Source: Pseudomonadota bacterium
Lineage (GTDB): Bacteria > Pseudomonadota > Alphaproteobacteria > Rhizobiales > Xanthobacteraceae
DNA length: 64,000 nt
Direction: 5' to 3'
NCBI GenBank assembly: GCA_023435725.1
Contig: JAEYRD010000116.1
Coordinates: 20,638-84,637, forward strand
The position numbers and the translations under genes were made by a program. This document shows positions 34,117 to 41,013 of the stretch, one piece after another. The notes under the pieces are model-generated. The model made no database searches. It was not told the origin of the DNA and worked only from the letters and a program-made list of their open reading frames with translations. The stretch's first letter is position 1. The number at the start of each line of letters is the position of its first letter.

Positions 34117-34448
34117 GACGCCATCACCGCGATGCCTTTGTCGTTTAACAGTGCGGTGAGCTCACCTGCCTTGAACATCTCGCGCACGATGTCGCAGCCG
34201 CCGAGAAATTCGCCCTTGACGTAGAGCTGGGGAATGGTCGGCCAGTTCGAGAACGACTTGATGCCCTCGCGGATATCGGGATCGGCAAGCACGTTGAAGC
34301 CGGTGAACGGCACACCGAGACCGTTCAGGATCTGCACCACCGCGCCGGAGAAACCGCATTGCGGCGCGGCCGGAACGCCCTTCATGAACAGCACGACGTC
34401 GGTGCCTGCAATGATGTCCTTGATTCGTTGGTCGGTCGGATCGCCCAT
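34113..34448 (-). CDS. grxD: monothiol CGFS glutaredoxin (GrxD type)
   Basis: 111 residues: DQRIKDIIAGTDVVLFMKGVPAAPQCGFSGAVVQIL with the CGFS active site, WPTIPQLYVKGEFLGGCDIVREMF for glutathione binding. Such proteins bind and hand over [2Fe-2S] clusters and pair with BolA. I chose the ATG at 34448, preceded by AAGGAC; an upstream ATG at 34505 overlapping the bolA stop is an alternative. Here it is probably a nif-dedicated copy. Confidence 0.92.
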   Translation of the reverse strand: MGDPTDQRIKDIIAGTDVVLFMKGVPAAPQCGFSGAVVQILNGLGVPFTGFNVLADPDIREGIKSFSNWPTIPQLYVKGEFLGGCDIVREMFKAGELTALLNDKGIAVMAS

Positions 34449-34501
34449 GTATCTGTCCTTCTGCATTGACGGAGATGATTTTTGCCGCAGCGCCAAAGCG
34501 G

Positions 34502-34735
34502 TCATGTCGGCACAGCCGTTTCGAGCGCGAGCGCGTGCAACGCCTCACCCATTCGTCCCTTCAGGGCGGCATAGACCATCTGGTGCTGCTGGATCCGGCT
34601 CTTGCCGGCAAACGCCTGCGAGACGACGCGTGCACCATAATGATCACCGTCGCCGGCCAGATCGGTCACGATCACATCGGCATCGGGAAATGCCTCCCTG
34701 ATCAATTGTTCGATATCCGGTCCCGCCATCGCCAT
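34502..34735 (-). CDS. BolA family protein
   Basis: 77 residues: DIEQLIREAFPDADVIVTDLAGDGDHYGARVVSQAFAGKSRIQQHQMVYAALKGRMGEALHALALET, the BolA fold with its conserved VYAAL..M....HAL. BolA and CGFS glutaredoxins form cluster-bridged heterodimers, and the pair is adjacent here. A sigma-54 element with an NifA-type site lies directly upstream. Confidence 0.93.
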   Translation of the reverse strand: MAMAGPDIEQLIREAFPDADVIVTDLAGDGDHYGARVVSQAFAGKSRIQQHQMVYAALKGRMGEALHALALETAVPT

Positions 34736-34766
34736 GTCGCGCACTCCTGCTCCGCGGCCCCTCCAT

Positions 34767-34781
34767 GCAAGCGCCAAACCA
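34767..34781 (-). promoter_or_regulatory. sigma-54-like promoter of bolA-grxD-ferredoxin
   Basis: On the minus strand the bases read TGGTTTGGCGCTTGC, followed by A: the -12 TTGCA is intact, and GG is ten bases from GC; the -24 tail is weak. Confidence 0.6.
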
Positions 34782-34834
34782 ATTTCGGAACGGCTGCCTT
34801 CACAGGTACTTGCATCGTGCGCGCGGCAGCGTCA

Positions 34835-34850
34835 TGTCCGACTTCCGACA
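34835..34850. promoter_or_regulatory. NifA-type upstream activator sequence (bolA / TPR operons)
   Basis: TGTCCGACTTCCGACA, TGT-N10-ACA, about 55 bases upstream of the bolA -24 element and 114 bases upstream of the divergent promoter. Confidence 0.7.
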
Positions 34851-34963
34851 ATGCAATACGCGAGCATGTCGCTGACATGACGGACGCGATCCTGCCGACG
34901 CGCGACACGCCGATCATCATTCGCTACGCCTCCAATTCGCGCGCTTTCACCGCCTCGTTCAGG

Positions 34964-34979
34964 CGGCCCGGCTTTTGCT
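34964..34979 (+). promoter_or_regulatory. sigma-54 promoter of the TPR operon
   Basis: CGGCCCGGCTTTTGCT: GG and GC ten apart, TTGCT intact, two mismatches near -24. Confidence 0.6.
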
Positions 34980-35092
34980 TAGCTGGTGCAACACCCGCAT
35001 TTCGATTCACAAGTCGAGGAACCAGCGTTGCTTCAACCGGACATCAACAGATTGGGCGTTCGGCGCCAAATTTCGACAAGGACGAGCGGCTC

Positions 35093-35572
35093 GTGACGGC
35101 GGTGCTCGTCGACTCCGATGGGATCAATTTCGGCGAGCTTCCGGCCGAGATCGACTCCCTGCTCCAACAAGGCGTGGTCAGCTATCGCCGCGATCCCCTC
35201 GAGGCCGATCGCATCTTTCGCAAGGCGCTCGACGTGGCGCCGACGGAACTTGCGGTCTATTTCTGCCTGTACAAGACCCACACCTATCGCGGCCGTCTCG
35301 ACGAGGCCCAGACCATCGCCGAGCGCGGCCTGCGCGAGGCCGCGCACCAGGCCGGATGGGATCCGGACTGGCGCAATTGGCGGCCGCAGCTTGAGTTGCC
35401 TGACGGCGCCGGCCGCTTCGCGCTCTACACGCTGAAGGCACTCGCCTTCATCCATCTGAGAAAGGACGACCAGCAACAGGCGGTCGAAATGCTCGCGGCG
35501 CTGCGCAGGCTCGATCCCGCCGGCGCGGTCGGCTGGCCGGTGGTCGCCGCCCTCGCCGAGGGACTCCAGTGA
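35093..35572 (+). CDS. TPR-repeat protein, nif-associated
   Basis: 159 residues. ELPAEIDSLLQQGVVSYRRDPLEADRIFRKALDVAPTELAVYFCLYKTHTYRGRLDEAQTIAERGLREAA and a third repeat FALYTLKALAFIHLRKDDQQQAVEMLAALRRLDP give about three TPR units. The GTG at 35093 follows AAGGACGAG and is the first good start after the predicted sigma-54 start site near 34991; open frame continues upstream. The nifB operon encodes a paralogue at 42090. Such repeats bind protein partners, here probably nitrogenase or assembly proteins. Confidence 0.8.
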   Translation: MTAVLVDSDGINFGELPAEIDSLLQQGVVSYRRDPLEADRIFRKALDVAPTELAVYFCLYKTHTYRGRLDEAQTIAERGLREAAHQAGWDPDWRNWRPQLELPDGAGRFALYTLKALAFIHLRKDDQQQAVEMLAALRRLDPAGAVGWPVVAALAEGLQ

Positions 35573-35579
35573 GGTAACC

Positions 35580-35906
35580 ATGACGACAGACCTCGTCGAG
35601 AGCGACACGCTGATCGCGGGCATCGTCGCCGCGCTACGGACCGTTCACGATCCAGAGATTCCCGTGAACGTCTACGACCTCGGCTTGATTTACCGGATCG
35701 AGCCGAAGGACGCCGGCCTGGTCGAGATCGACATGACCCTGACCGCACCGGGCTGCCCGGTCGCGGGTGAGATGCTGACCTGGGTGGAGAAGGCGGTGAT
35801 CGATGTCGACGGCGTCGACAAGGTCGCAGTCCGCCTGGTGTTCGATCCCCCCTGGGACTCATCGCGGATGTCCGACGACGTCAAGCTCGAGCTCGGTCTG
35901 CTCTAG
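35580..35906 (+). CDS. SufT/MIP18-family Fe-S assembly protein (DUF59)
   Basis: 108 residues: LIAGIVAALRTVHDPEIPVNVYDLGLIYRI, LVEIDMTLTAPGCPVAGEM (conserved cysteine), DKVAVRLVFDPPWDSSRMSDDVKLELGL. DUF59 proteins help insert or carry Fe-S clusters. Seven bases after the TPR gene, so same operon. Confidence 0.93.
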   Translation: MTTDLVESDTLIAGIVAALRTVHDPEIPVNVYDLGLIYRIEPKDAGLVEIDMTLTAPGCPVAGEMLTWVEKAVIDVDGVDKVAVRLVFDPPWDSSRMSDDVKLELGLL

Positions 35907-35945
35907 CAAAACGGCCAAAAGCCAATCGGAGAGGAGAACAAGCAA

Positions 35946-36713
35946 ATGATCGAATTGACCGCAAGCGACGGAGCCAGCTTCTCCGCCTATCGCGCCGACC
36001 CTGCGGACACCCCCAAGGGCGCCGTCGTCGTCCTTCAGGACGTTTTCGGTGTCACGCCCGAAATTCGCAAAGTCACCGACACCTTCGCGGCCGCGGGCTA
36101 TGTCGCGATCGCACCATCGCTGTTCGACCGGGTCAAGCCGGGCACCAGTCGTGGCCATGACGATGCCGGCCAGGCCGAAGCAGCGGTTATCAGCGCCGGG
36201 GTCAGCAGGGAGCTAGCCATCTCCGACATTCAGGCAACAGTCGACGCTGCGAAGGGTGCCGGCAAGGTCGCCGTCGTCGGCTATTGCTGGGGCGGCGACC
36301 TCGCCTACACGGCAGCCAACAAGGTCAACGGCATCGCCTGCATCATCGGTTATGACGGCCGCGCAACCGTCGCCGACTATCGCGAGAAGCGGAAGGTGCC
36401 GACGCTGCTGCACTTCGGCGAAAGCGATCCGGACCTTCCACTGGAGCAGATCACGCAGTTTCGCGCCTGGCGTCCCGATGTCAGCGCCTTCACCTATCCG
36501 GGAGCCGCCCAGGGTTTCGGTTGCGACGAGCGCGGCAGCTATCGCGAGGATGCCGCCGGGAAGGCGCTAGAGCGCACTCTGTTCTGGATCTCGCAATATG
36601 TCGAAGGACAGAAGCCGGTCCTACTGAAGAACGCCGGCGCCTATGCGCAAGCGAAGACGGAGAAGAAGAAAAGGAAAAAGAGCGACGACGATCTTGGACC
36701 GCCGATCGATTGA
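35946..36713 (+). CDS. dienelactone hydrolase-family protein, catalytic His replaced
   Basis: 255-residue alpha/beta hydrolase. KGAVVVLQDVFGVTPEIRKVTDTFAAAGYVAIAPSLFDR, nucleophile elbow GYCWGGD (Cys) and FGESDPDLP (Asp) are present. The motif that normally supplies the catalytic His (GAGHGF) reads GAAQGFGCDERGSY, so His is replaced by Gln. The tail is an unusual charged KTEKKKRKKSDDDLG. Position in an Fe-S assembly/TPR operon under a sigma-54 promoter suggests a nif-related but possibly non-hydrolytic role. Confidence 0.88.
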   Translation: MIELTASDGASFSAYRADPADTPKGAVVVLQDVFGVTPEIRKVTDTFAAAGYVAIAPSLFDRVKPGTSRGHDDAGQAEAAVISAGVSRELAISDIQATVDAAKGAGKVAVVGYCWGGDLAYTAANKVNGIACIIGYDGRATVADYREKRKVPTLLHFGESDPDLPLEQITQFRAWRPDVSAFTYPGAAQGFGCDERGSYREDAAGKALERTLFWISQYVEGQKPVLLKNAGAYAQAKTEKKKRKKSDDDLGPPID

Positions 36714-36724
36714 GGGCGGTTCCA

Positions 36725-36969
36725 ATGTCGACGGCAGCCGGATTCTTCATCGACTGGGACGGCAACGCACGCGACACGCTCGATCCTGGCGGCGGATATC
36801 TCTGTGAAACGGATCAAGCCGCGCGTTACTCGCTATCATGGCTAGGAGTGGCGCGCTCGTGCACGAAGGCACGCTCTCCGGCAGCATGGCCGATATTGCC
36901 AAGGCCGGGATCAAGGCGGCGCTCGTCCCGGGCTCGCACCCCTGGGGCCGCAAGCAGGATGGATTCTAG
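36725..36969 (+). pseudogene. possible frameshifted small gene
   Basis: An ATG at 36725 begins STAAGFFIDWDGNARDTLDPGGGYL, which looks like real protein, but that frame then degenerates into an Arg/Ser-rich stretch. The +1 frame from about 36837 reads ARSGALVHEGTLSGSMADIAKAGIKAALVPGSHPWGRKQDGF and stops at 36969, just before the next gene. Together they would make one protein of about 80 residues if a frameshift occurred near 36800-36850. I cannot tell a decayed gene from two tiny ones. Confidence 0.35.
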
Positions 36970-36972
36970 AAC

Positions 36973-37218
36973 ATGCTTCCGACGACCATTCTCATTGACG
37001 ACGCACCGCGTTGCGTGGTGCGGCCGACCGACACCAAGGATCTCAACCGTTTTATCCGCAACGGCAGAAGCTTCCTGCTGGCCGAGAAGCCCGAGGGCAA
37101 GATCACGCACCGGCAGGCGACCGACGCGGAGCTGGGACGGTGGCAGAGCGGCCTCGCCTTGCACAAGGCGTGGGGCGGCGCGGACGAGGAATTTTTCGGA
37201 CTACCGCTGTCGGACTGA
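36973..37218 (+). CDS. hypothetical protein, nif-associated by position
   Basis: 81 residues: MLPTTILIDDAPRCVVRPTDTKDLNRFIRNGRSFLLAEKPEGKITHRQATDAELGRW and an acidic end. I do not recognise the family. Last gene of the TPR-SufT-hydrolase operon, three bases after the preceding stop, convergent with the globin gene. Base composition and codon use match its neighbours. Confidence 0.6.
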   Translation: MLPTTILIDDAPRCVVRPTDTKDLNRFIRNGRSFLLAEKPEGKITHRQATDAELGRWQSGLALHKAWGGADEEFFGLPLSD

Positions 37219-37230
37219 CAGCGTTCAGCC

Positions 37231-37659
37231 TCAAGCGTGCCCACCGCGCGTATCATGCGGGTTGCCGGCCTGATTGCGCATCCAGTCGGCGAGACGGGAC
37301 AGCGCGACATCGATCTCCTGGCGCACGGCATCATCGGCGACCACCTCCTCCAGCGCACCGCGCATGCACAGTAGCCACGCATCGCGCTCGGAGCTGCCGA
37401 TCGGAAAACCGATATGGCGCTGGCGCAGCCGCGGATGGCCCTTCTCCGGCGAATAGAGCTTTGGGCCGCCGGTCCATTCGGAGAGATAGCGCTTCAGCAC
37501 CAGCTTGGTCGAAGCGAGGTCGTCCGGGTGCATCGCGCGGATGCTTGCGGCTTCGGGCAGAGTGTCCATCCGGCGATAGAAGCTCTCCACCAGCCGGTCG
37601 ATGGCGACCGTGCCACCGATCCGCTCGAACATCGAAACCGTGACCGCAATATCGCTCAT
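37231..37659 (-). CDS. group II truncated hemoglobin
   Basis: 142 residues: MFERIGGTVAIDRLVESFYRRMDTLPEAASIRAMHPDDLASTKLVLKRYLSEWTGGPKLYSPEKGHPRLRQRHIGFPIGSSERDAWLLCMRGAL. YFxRMD-like segment, proximal His in HPRLRQRH and the W of DAW are trHbO features. It binds haem and O2/NO. As the terminal gene of the nifB-headed operon it may scavenge O2 or NO near nitrogenase; that is inference. Confidence 0.92.
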   Translation of the reverse strand: MSDIAVTVSMFERIGGTVAIDRLVESFYRRMDTLPEAASIRAMHPDDLASTKLVLKRYLSEWTGGPKLYSPEKGHPRLRQRHIGFPIGSSERDAWLLCMRGALEEVVADDAVRQEIDVALSRLADWMRNQAGNPHDTRGGHA

Positions 37660-37683
37660 GCAGATGCCTTCCCTCGCACGCGC

Positions 37684-37851
37684 CTACTCGTCCATGCTCG
37701 GCGACAGGATAACCTCCGCCGGCGCGCCGGGGCCTTGATCGGCGACAAATTCCAGCGTGGACACGCGCGACAACCCGTCCCCGCTGTCCATCAGCACGAC
37801 GGCATGCTCCGGGAGTCCCTTCAGCTGATCGAGCAGTTGAGCGACAGTCAC
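37684..37851 (-). CDS. 55-residue unknown protein in the nifB operon
   Basis: GTG start with GGAGGG upstream; product VTVAQLLDQLKGLPEHAVVLMDSG, then DGLSRVSTLEFVADQ and an end EVILSPSMDE. It looks like a small folded protein of mixed strands, resembling short nif-linked unknowns, but I do not recognise the family. It fills the gap between the Rieske and hemoglobin genes and is shorter than usual ORF cut-offs. Confidence 0.6.
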   Translation of the reverse strand: MTVAQLLDQLKGLPEHAVVLMDSGDGLSRVSTLEFVADQGPGAPAEVILSPSMDE

Positions 37852-37861
37852 GGCTGCCCTC

Positions 37862-38308
37862 CTAGTCCGGGTGGATCATGATTTCCATGGTCTCGTCATT
37901 GTCGACGCCACCGAACGGGCGATCGTCCTCGACCAGCCGCTCGCCGCAGAGACATACTTCGCCGTCGATAACCGCCAGCGCAATCGGCTGCAGGCTCTTG
38001 CCGTTACAAGGGCCGTCGATACAGAGCCCGCTATCGATCTCGAATGTAGCACCGTGGCGGCCGCATCTGAGGAACGCCCGGTCCTGTGTGAAGAAGTCGC
38101 CGCTACCGATGTTGAGCCAGATACCGTTATGCGGACAGGCGTTGACATAGCCGACATAGGCGTTGTCACGGGTCCGGATTACGACGATCGGAAACGGCCG
38201 GCTTTCGCCGGCTGCATCGATGCGGGACAGGCTGAAGGCCCTGGCACCGCCGCGCTCTATGTCATCGCCGACGCAGATGACGAAGACCTCGATCTGTTCC
38301 GGGCCCAT
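37862..38308 (-). CDS. Rieske [2Fe-2S] protein, nif-associated (copy 1)
   Basis: 148 residues with the Rieske pair CPHNGIWL and CGRHGATFE (C-x-H ... C-x2-H) and GLCIDGPCNGKSLQPIALAVIDGEVCL. It has no signal or membrane helix, so it is a soluble ferredoxin-like electron carrier. A clear paralogue is at 48922. In the nifB operon between the 55-residue and the 74-residue unknown proteins. Electron partner unknown. Confidence 0.88.
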   Translation of the reverse strand: MGPEQIEVFVICVGDDIERGGARAFSLSRIDAAGESRPFPIVVIRTRDNAYVGYVNACPHNGIWLNIGSGDFFTQDRAFLRCGRHGATFEIDSGLCIDGPCNGKSLQPIALAVIDGEVCLCGERLVEDDRPFGGVDNDETMEIMIHPD

Positions 38309-38326
38309 GGGCGCTCCTCTCGCCGC

Positions 38327-38551
38327 TCAGGCCGCCGCCGGCGCGGCCGCTTGCTTCAGGGCGGCGAGCTCCTCGCCCGTTAGCCGGAATACGCCCCTGC
38401 CGCCCGCGAGCGTCTGATAGACATCGCCGGCCTTGTCGCTGAGGAAGTTGAACCAGGCCTGCGGCGTGACGCCCTCGGGTCGCTCGCTGATCTCGACCAC
38501 GGTGCCGTTCGGCGCAAAGCGCGCGTGAAGAATGACGTTCTGCGTCTCCAT
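38327..38551 (-). CDS. small unknown protein in the nifB operon
   Basis: 74 residues: METQNVILHARFAPNGTVVEISERPEGVTPQAWFNFLSDKAGDVYQTLAGGRGVFRLTGEELAALKQ. I do not recognise the family. Start METQ is chosen for its good spacing to the preceding ferredoxin; an ATG six codons earlier overlaps the ferredoxin stop (38569). Confidence 0.65.
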   Translation of the reverse strand: METQNVILHARFAPNGTVVEISERPEGVTPQAWFNFLSDKAGDVYQTLAGGRGVFRLTGEELAALKQAAAPAAA

Positions 38552-38565
38552 CGTCCCGCTCCCGC

Positions 38566-38874
38566 TCACAGGCCCGACGAGAAGCCGAGCAGCTCGATCT
38601 TGACGTCCTCGGTGCCGAGCATGGTGGCCTGGCAGGCAAGCCGCGACTTCGAGCTGACGCCGACGATCGCATCGAGCTTCTCATTTTCGAGCCGCGCGAT
38701 CTTCGACAGTCCCTTGCGGCCCTCGTGCACGTAGATGTGGCAGGAGCCGCATTTGGCCTGGCCTTCGCATTTGTGCGGGATCGCGATCTCGGCCCCGAGC
38801 AGCGCGGCCAGCAGCGTCGTGTCCTCCGCAACCTCGATGATCTTGCCTTCGGGCATGACGGTCAATGTGGTCAT
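38566..38874 (-). CDS. [2Fe-2S] plant-type ferredoxin
   Basis: 102 residues with TTLLAALLGAEIAIPHKCEGQAKCGSCHIYVHEG and RLACQATML: C-x5-C-x2-C ... C ligand pattern. Adrenodoxin-like 2Fe-2S ferredoxin. Start MTTLTVMPEGK; upstream ATG codons add a non-conserved leader. Part of the nifB-headed operon; a possible electron donor to NifB or nitrogenase. Confidence 0.92.
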   Translation of the reverse strand: MTTLTVMPEGKIIEVAEDTTLLAALLGAEIAIPHKCEGQAKCGSCHIYVHEGRKGLSKIARLENEKLDAIVGVSSKSRLACQATMLGTEDVKIELLGFSSGL

Positions 38875-38908
38875 GGTCTTCGTCCTCTCTGTTATGCGGA
38901 TCCGTCGT

Positions 38909-40120
38909 TCAGTAGATCGCCGCCCCTGCGCCAACGTTGATCGAGGCGTCCTTCATGGTCTCGACGATGAATTCGATCTGGCCGTCGGTGAGATGCGTGT
39001 GGAACGGCAGCGCAACGGCACGATCAGCGATCTTTTCGGTGACCAGCAGGTTGCCACGTCGATAACCGAGATCGAAATAGTGCCGTTGCAAATGCAGCGG
39101 ATGGCTGTAGGCCGTCGCCTCGACCTGCTCGACGCAGAGATCCTCGGCGATGGCATCACGGCTTGAGCGGGTGAAGCGCGTGCCGAGATGCACGATGTAG
39201 AGGAACCAGTTCACTTCGGTCACGTCGGGCGCAACGTAGGGCGGCTTGATGCCCTCGAACGACTGCACATGAGTCGCGTAGAGCTGCTCGATCAGCCGCC
39301 GCCGCTCGATGATTTCGTCGATGCGGCCGAGTTGCGCCAGCCCAAGCGCCGCCGCGAGGTCGCTGATCCCGGCCTGATACGCAGCAGTCGAACTGACCAC
39401 GACGGAGGAGCGCTCGCTTAGCCGGTGCGAGCGATGACGGCGCAAGGTCACCGCGAGATCGATGTCATCGGTCACGACCATGCCGCCCTCGCCGCAGGTC
39501 AGGAGCGACGGTTGGGCAAAATCGAATATCGCGACGTCACCGAAGTTGCCGACTGGCGCGCCTTTGTAGCGCGAGCCGATCGCCTCGGTGGAATCCTCCA
39601 GCAGGAGAAGACCGTGCCGGGCCGCGATATCGCGCAGCTCGGACCATGGCGCCGGATGACCGTTGTTGTTGCAAGCGAGAATGGCGCGGGTGCTGGCCGT
39701 GACCCGCTCCTCGACCTTCGCCGGCGCCAGATTGCCTGACCAGTAGTCGATGTCGGCAAACACTGGCCGTGCGCCAGCGAGGCTGATCGCATGCGCAGTT
39801 TCACGAAACGAATAGGACGAGGCGATGACCTCGTCTCCCGCACCGATGCCATAGGCCTTCAGCGCAAGCAGAAGGCCTATTGTGCCGCTCGGCACCGCGA
39901 CCGCGTATGACCGGCCGACATAGGCGGCGAATGCCGCCTCGAATTCTTCCGCGACGGAGCCGCTGGAGAGCCGCGGCGAGCGCAGGACGCTATCCACCGC
40001 CCCGATCTCGGCCAACGTGATGTCCGGATCGGAGAGCGGAATGACGGAAGCCTGGCCGGTCGTGGCCGGCGCCTCATCGGGCTCCGCCACGTCGTCATAG
40101 GCGAGAGCAGGCTCGGTCAT
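38909..40120 (-). CDS. DegT/DnrJ/EryC1-fold protein lacking the PLP lysine
   Basis: 403 residues with the fold of sugar aminotransferases: PLSDPDITLAEIGAVDSVLRSPRLSSGS, YAVAVPSGTIGLLLALKAYGIGAGDEVIASSYSF, ILACNNNGHPAPWSELRDIAARHGLLLLEDSTEAIGSRYKG. At the usual Schiff-base site (FSFFPTKNLTTGEGG type) this protein reads FDFAQPSLLTCGEGG, with Ser in place of Lys. It is therefore unlikely to be an ordinary PLP aminotransferase. Start at 40120 overlaps the preceding gene (ATGA). It sits in the nifB operon; role unknown, perhaps a binding or scaffold protein. Confidence 0.88.
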   Translation of the reverse strand: MTEPALAYDDVAEPDEAPATTGQASVIPLSDPDITLAEIGAVDSVLRSPRLSSGSVAEEFEAAFAAYVGRSYAVAVPSGTIGLLLALKAYGIGAGDEVIASSYSFRETAHAISLAGARPVFADIDYWSGNLAPAKVEERVTASTRAILACNNNGHPAPWSELRDIAARHGLLLLEDSTEAIGSRYKGAPVGNFGDVAIFDFAQPSLLTCGEGGMVVTDDIDLAVTLRRHRSHRLSERSSVVVSSTAAYQAGISDLAAALGLAQLGRIDEIIERRRLIEQLYATHVQSFEGIKPPYVAPDVTEVNWFLYIVHLGTRFTRSSRDAIAEDLCVEQVEATAYSHPLHLQRHYFDLGYRRGNLLVTEKIADRAVALPFHTHLTDGQIEFIVETMKDASINVGAGAAIY

Positions 40121-40386
40121 GACCTGACCTCCCGCTTCGCCAGCACGATTCCGGTCGCGCGACTGGGATCGTCGGTGATCTGCGCGCAATGATCGGCGCT
40201 GTCGAGCAGATGCAGGTCGAATTCGCGAAAGCTGCGGAACGGAGTTTCCGTCACATCGGAGGCGTCGCAGTGAATCCAGGCGAGGTGCGGGAATTTCCGT
40301 CGCAGCTCGAGATAAGCCTGCGGTGCCGCATCCGGTGTCGTCAGCATCTGCTCGATTTCCGCCAACTCAACTGCCGCCAATGCCAT
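40117..40386 (-). CDS. small unknown protein in the nifB operon
   Basis: 89 residues: MALAAVELAEIEQMLTTPDAAPQAYLELRRKFPHLAWIHCDASDVTETPFRSFREFDLHLLDSADHCAQITDDPSRATGIVLAKR. One Cys-His segment (IHCDASD) and a second DHCAQ. I do not recognise the family from memory with confidence. Overlaps the DegT-like gene by four bases, so it is translationally coupled to it. Confidence 0.7.
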   Translation of the reverse strand: MALAAVELAEIEQMLTTPDAAPQAYLELRRKFPHLAWIHCDASDVTETPFRSFREFDLHLLDSADHCAQITDDPSRATGIVLAKREVRS

Positions 40387-40400
40387 CTCGCCCCATCCTG

Positions 40401-40760
40401 CTATTGCCAGAACACGCGCTCGGGATCAGCGTTGAGGACATCGGTGACCGACGCCAGCCGCTGATGGATGCCGTGAAGCTCCCAGGCTCCCGTCCGATGA
40501 TTCTTGCGAAAGAGTTGCCAGGTCGCGCTTGTGGCGTGGTGATGCAGCAGCGCGACGTCGATGACGCCGCCATCGGCATCGATGTTGCGCGAACAGCACG
40601 GACTTTCGATGAGATAGCCACCGGTCACGCATCTGACCTTTGGCTCGACGTAACGATACCGCCGGCGCGCCCCCAACGCGCGCTCGATCCGCCTGCAATC
40701 GAGTTCGTTGGGATGCGCAGGTCTTCCGGGGTCGATTTGTCTGAGGACCGCGGCATTCAT
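40401..40760 (-). CDS. cysteine-containing unknown protein in the nifB operon
   Basis: 119 residues: NELDCRRIERALGARRRYRYVEPKVRCVTGGYLIESPCCSRNIDADGGVIDVALLHHHATSATWQLFRKNHRTGAWELHGIHQRLASVTDVLNADPERVFWQ. Four cysteines in two groups (C, C then CC) look like a metal- or cluster-binding arrangement, but none is a known motif. The ATG at 40760 was chosen because the longer frame is non-coding. Follows the first NifZ gene. Confidence 0.7.
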   Translation of the reverse strand: MNAAVLRQIDPGRPAHPNELDCRRIERALGARRRYRYVEPKVRCVTGGYLIESPCCSRNIDADGGVIDVALLHHHATSATWQLFRKNHRTGAWELHGIHQRLASVTDVLNADPERVFWQ

Positions 40761-40770
40761 CTGGCGCCCC

Positions 40771-41013
40771 CTACAGCGGACTGATTTCGTCTTCGAGGCA
40801 GCCGACCACCAGCCGCTCACCGAACTCGACGAGGTAGATTGGCAGATTCGCCTCGGTATGCCGGCCGACCTGGACGATCTCCCCGGTATCGCCGACTCCG
40901 ACCAGGAGCCCCTCGGCCGGCGCATCGGGAAACGAGCCGTCGTTGTGCAGGTTCATCGCCGCTTTGACGCGCTGGCCCCATTGATATTTTGGCAGCTTGG
41001 GTTCGATCATCAT
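40771..41013 (-). CDS. nifZ: NifZ-domain protein (copy 1 in the nifB operon)
   Basis: 80 residues: PKLPKYQWGQRVKAAMNLHNDGSFPDAPAEGLLVGVGDTGEIVQVGRHTEANLPIYLVEFGERLVVGCLEDEI. The NifZ SH3-like fold with W/G..V.A...L.NDGS. NifZ is needed for P-cluster formation on the second half of MoFe protein. Two adjacent ATG codons (41013, 41010) overlap the preceding NifZ stop. Confidence 0.88.
   Translation of the reverse strand: MMIEPKLPKYQWGQRVKAAMNLHNDGSFPDAPAEGLLVGVGDTGEIVQVGRHTEANLPIYLVEFGERLVVGCLEDEISPL

Noticed and set aside
34982..34998. CTGGTGCAACACCCGCA as a second sigma-54 promoter
   Set aside because: The -12 reads CCGC instead of TTGC; the element at 34964 is a better match.
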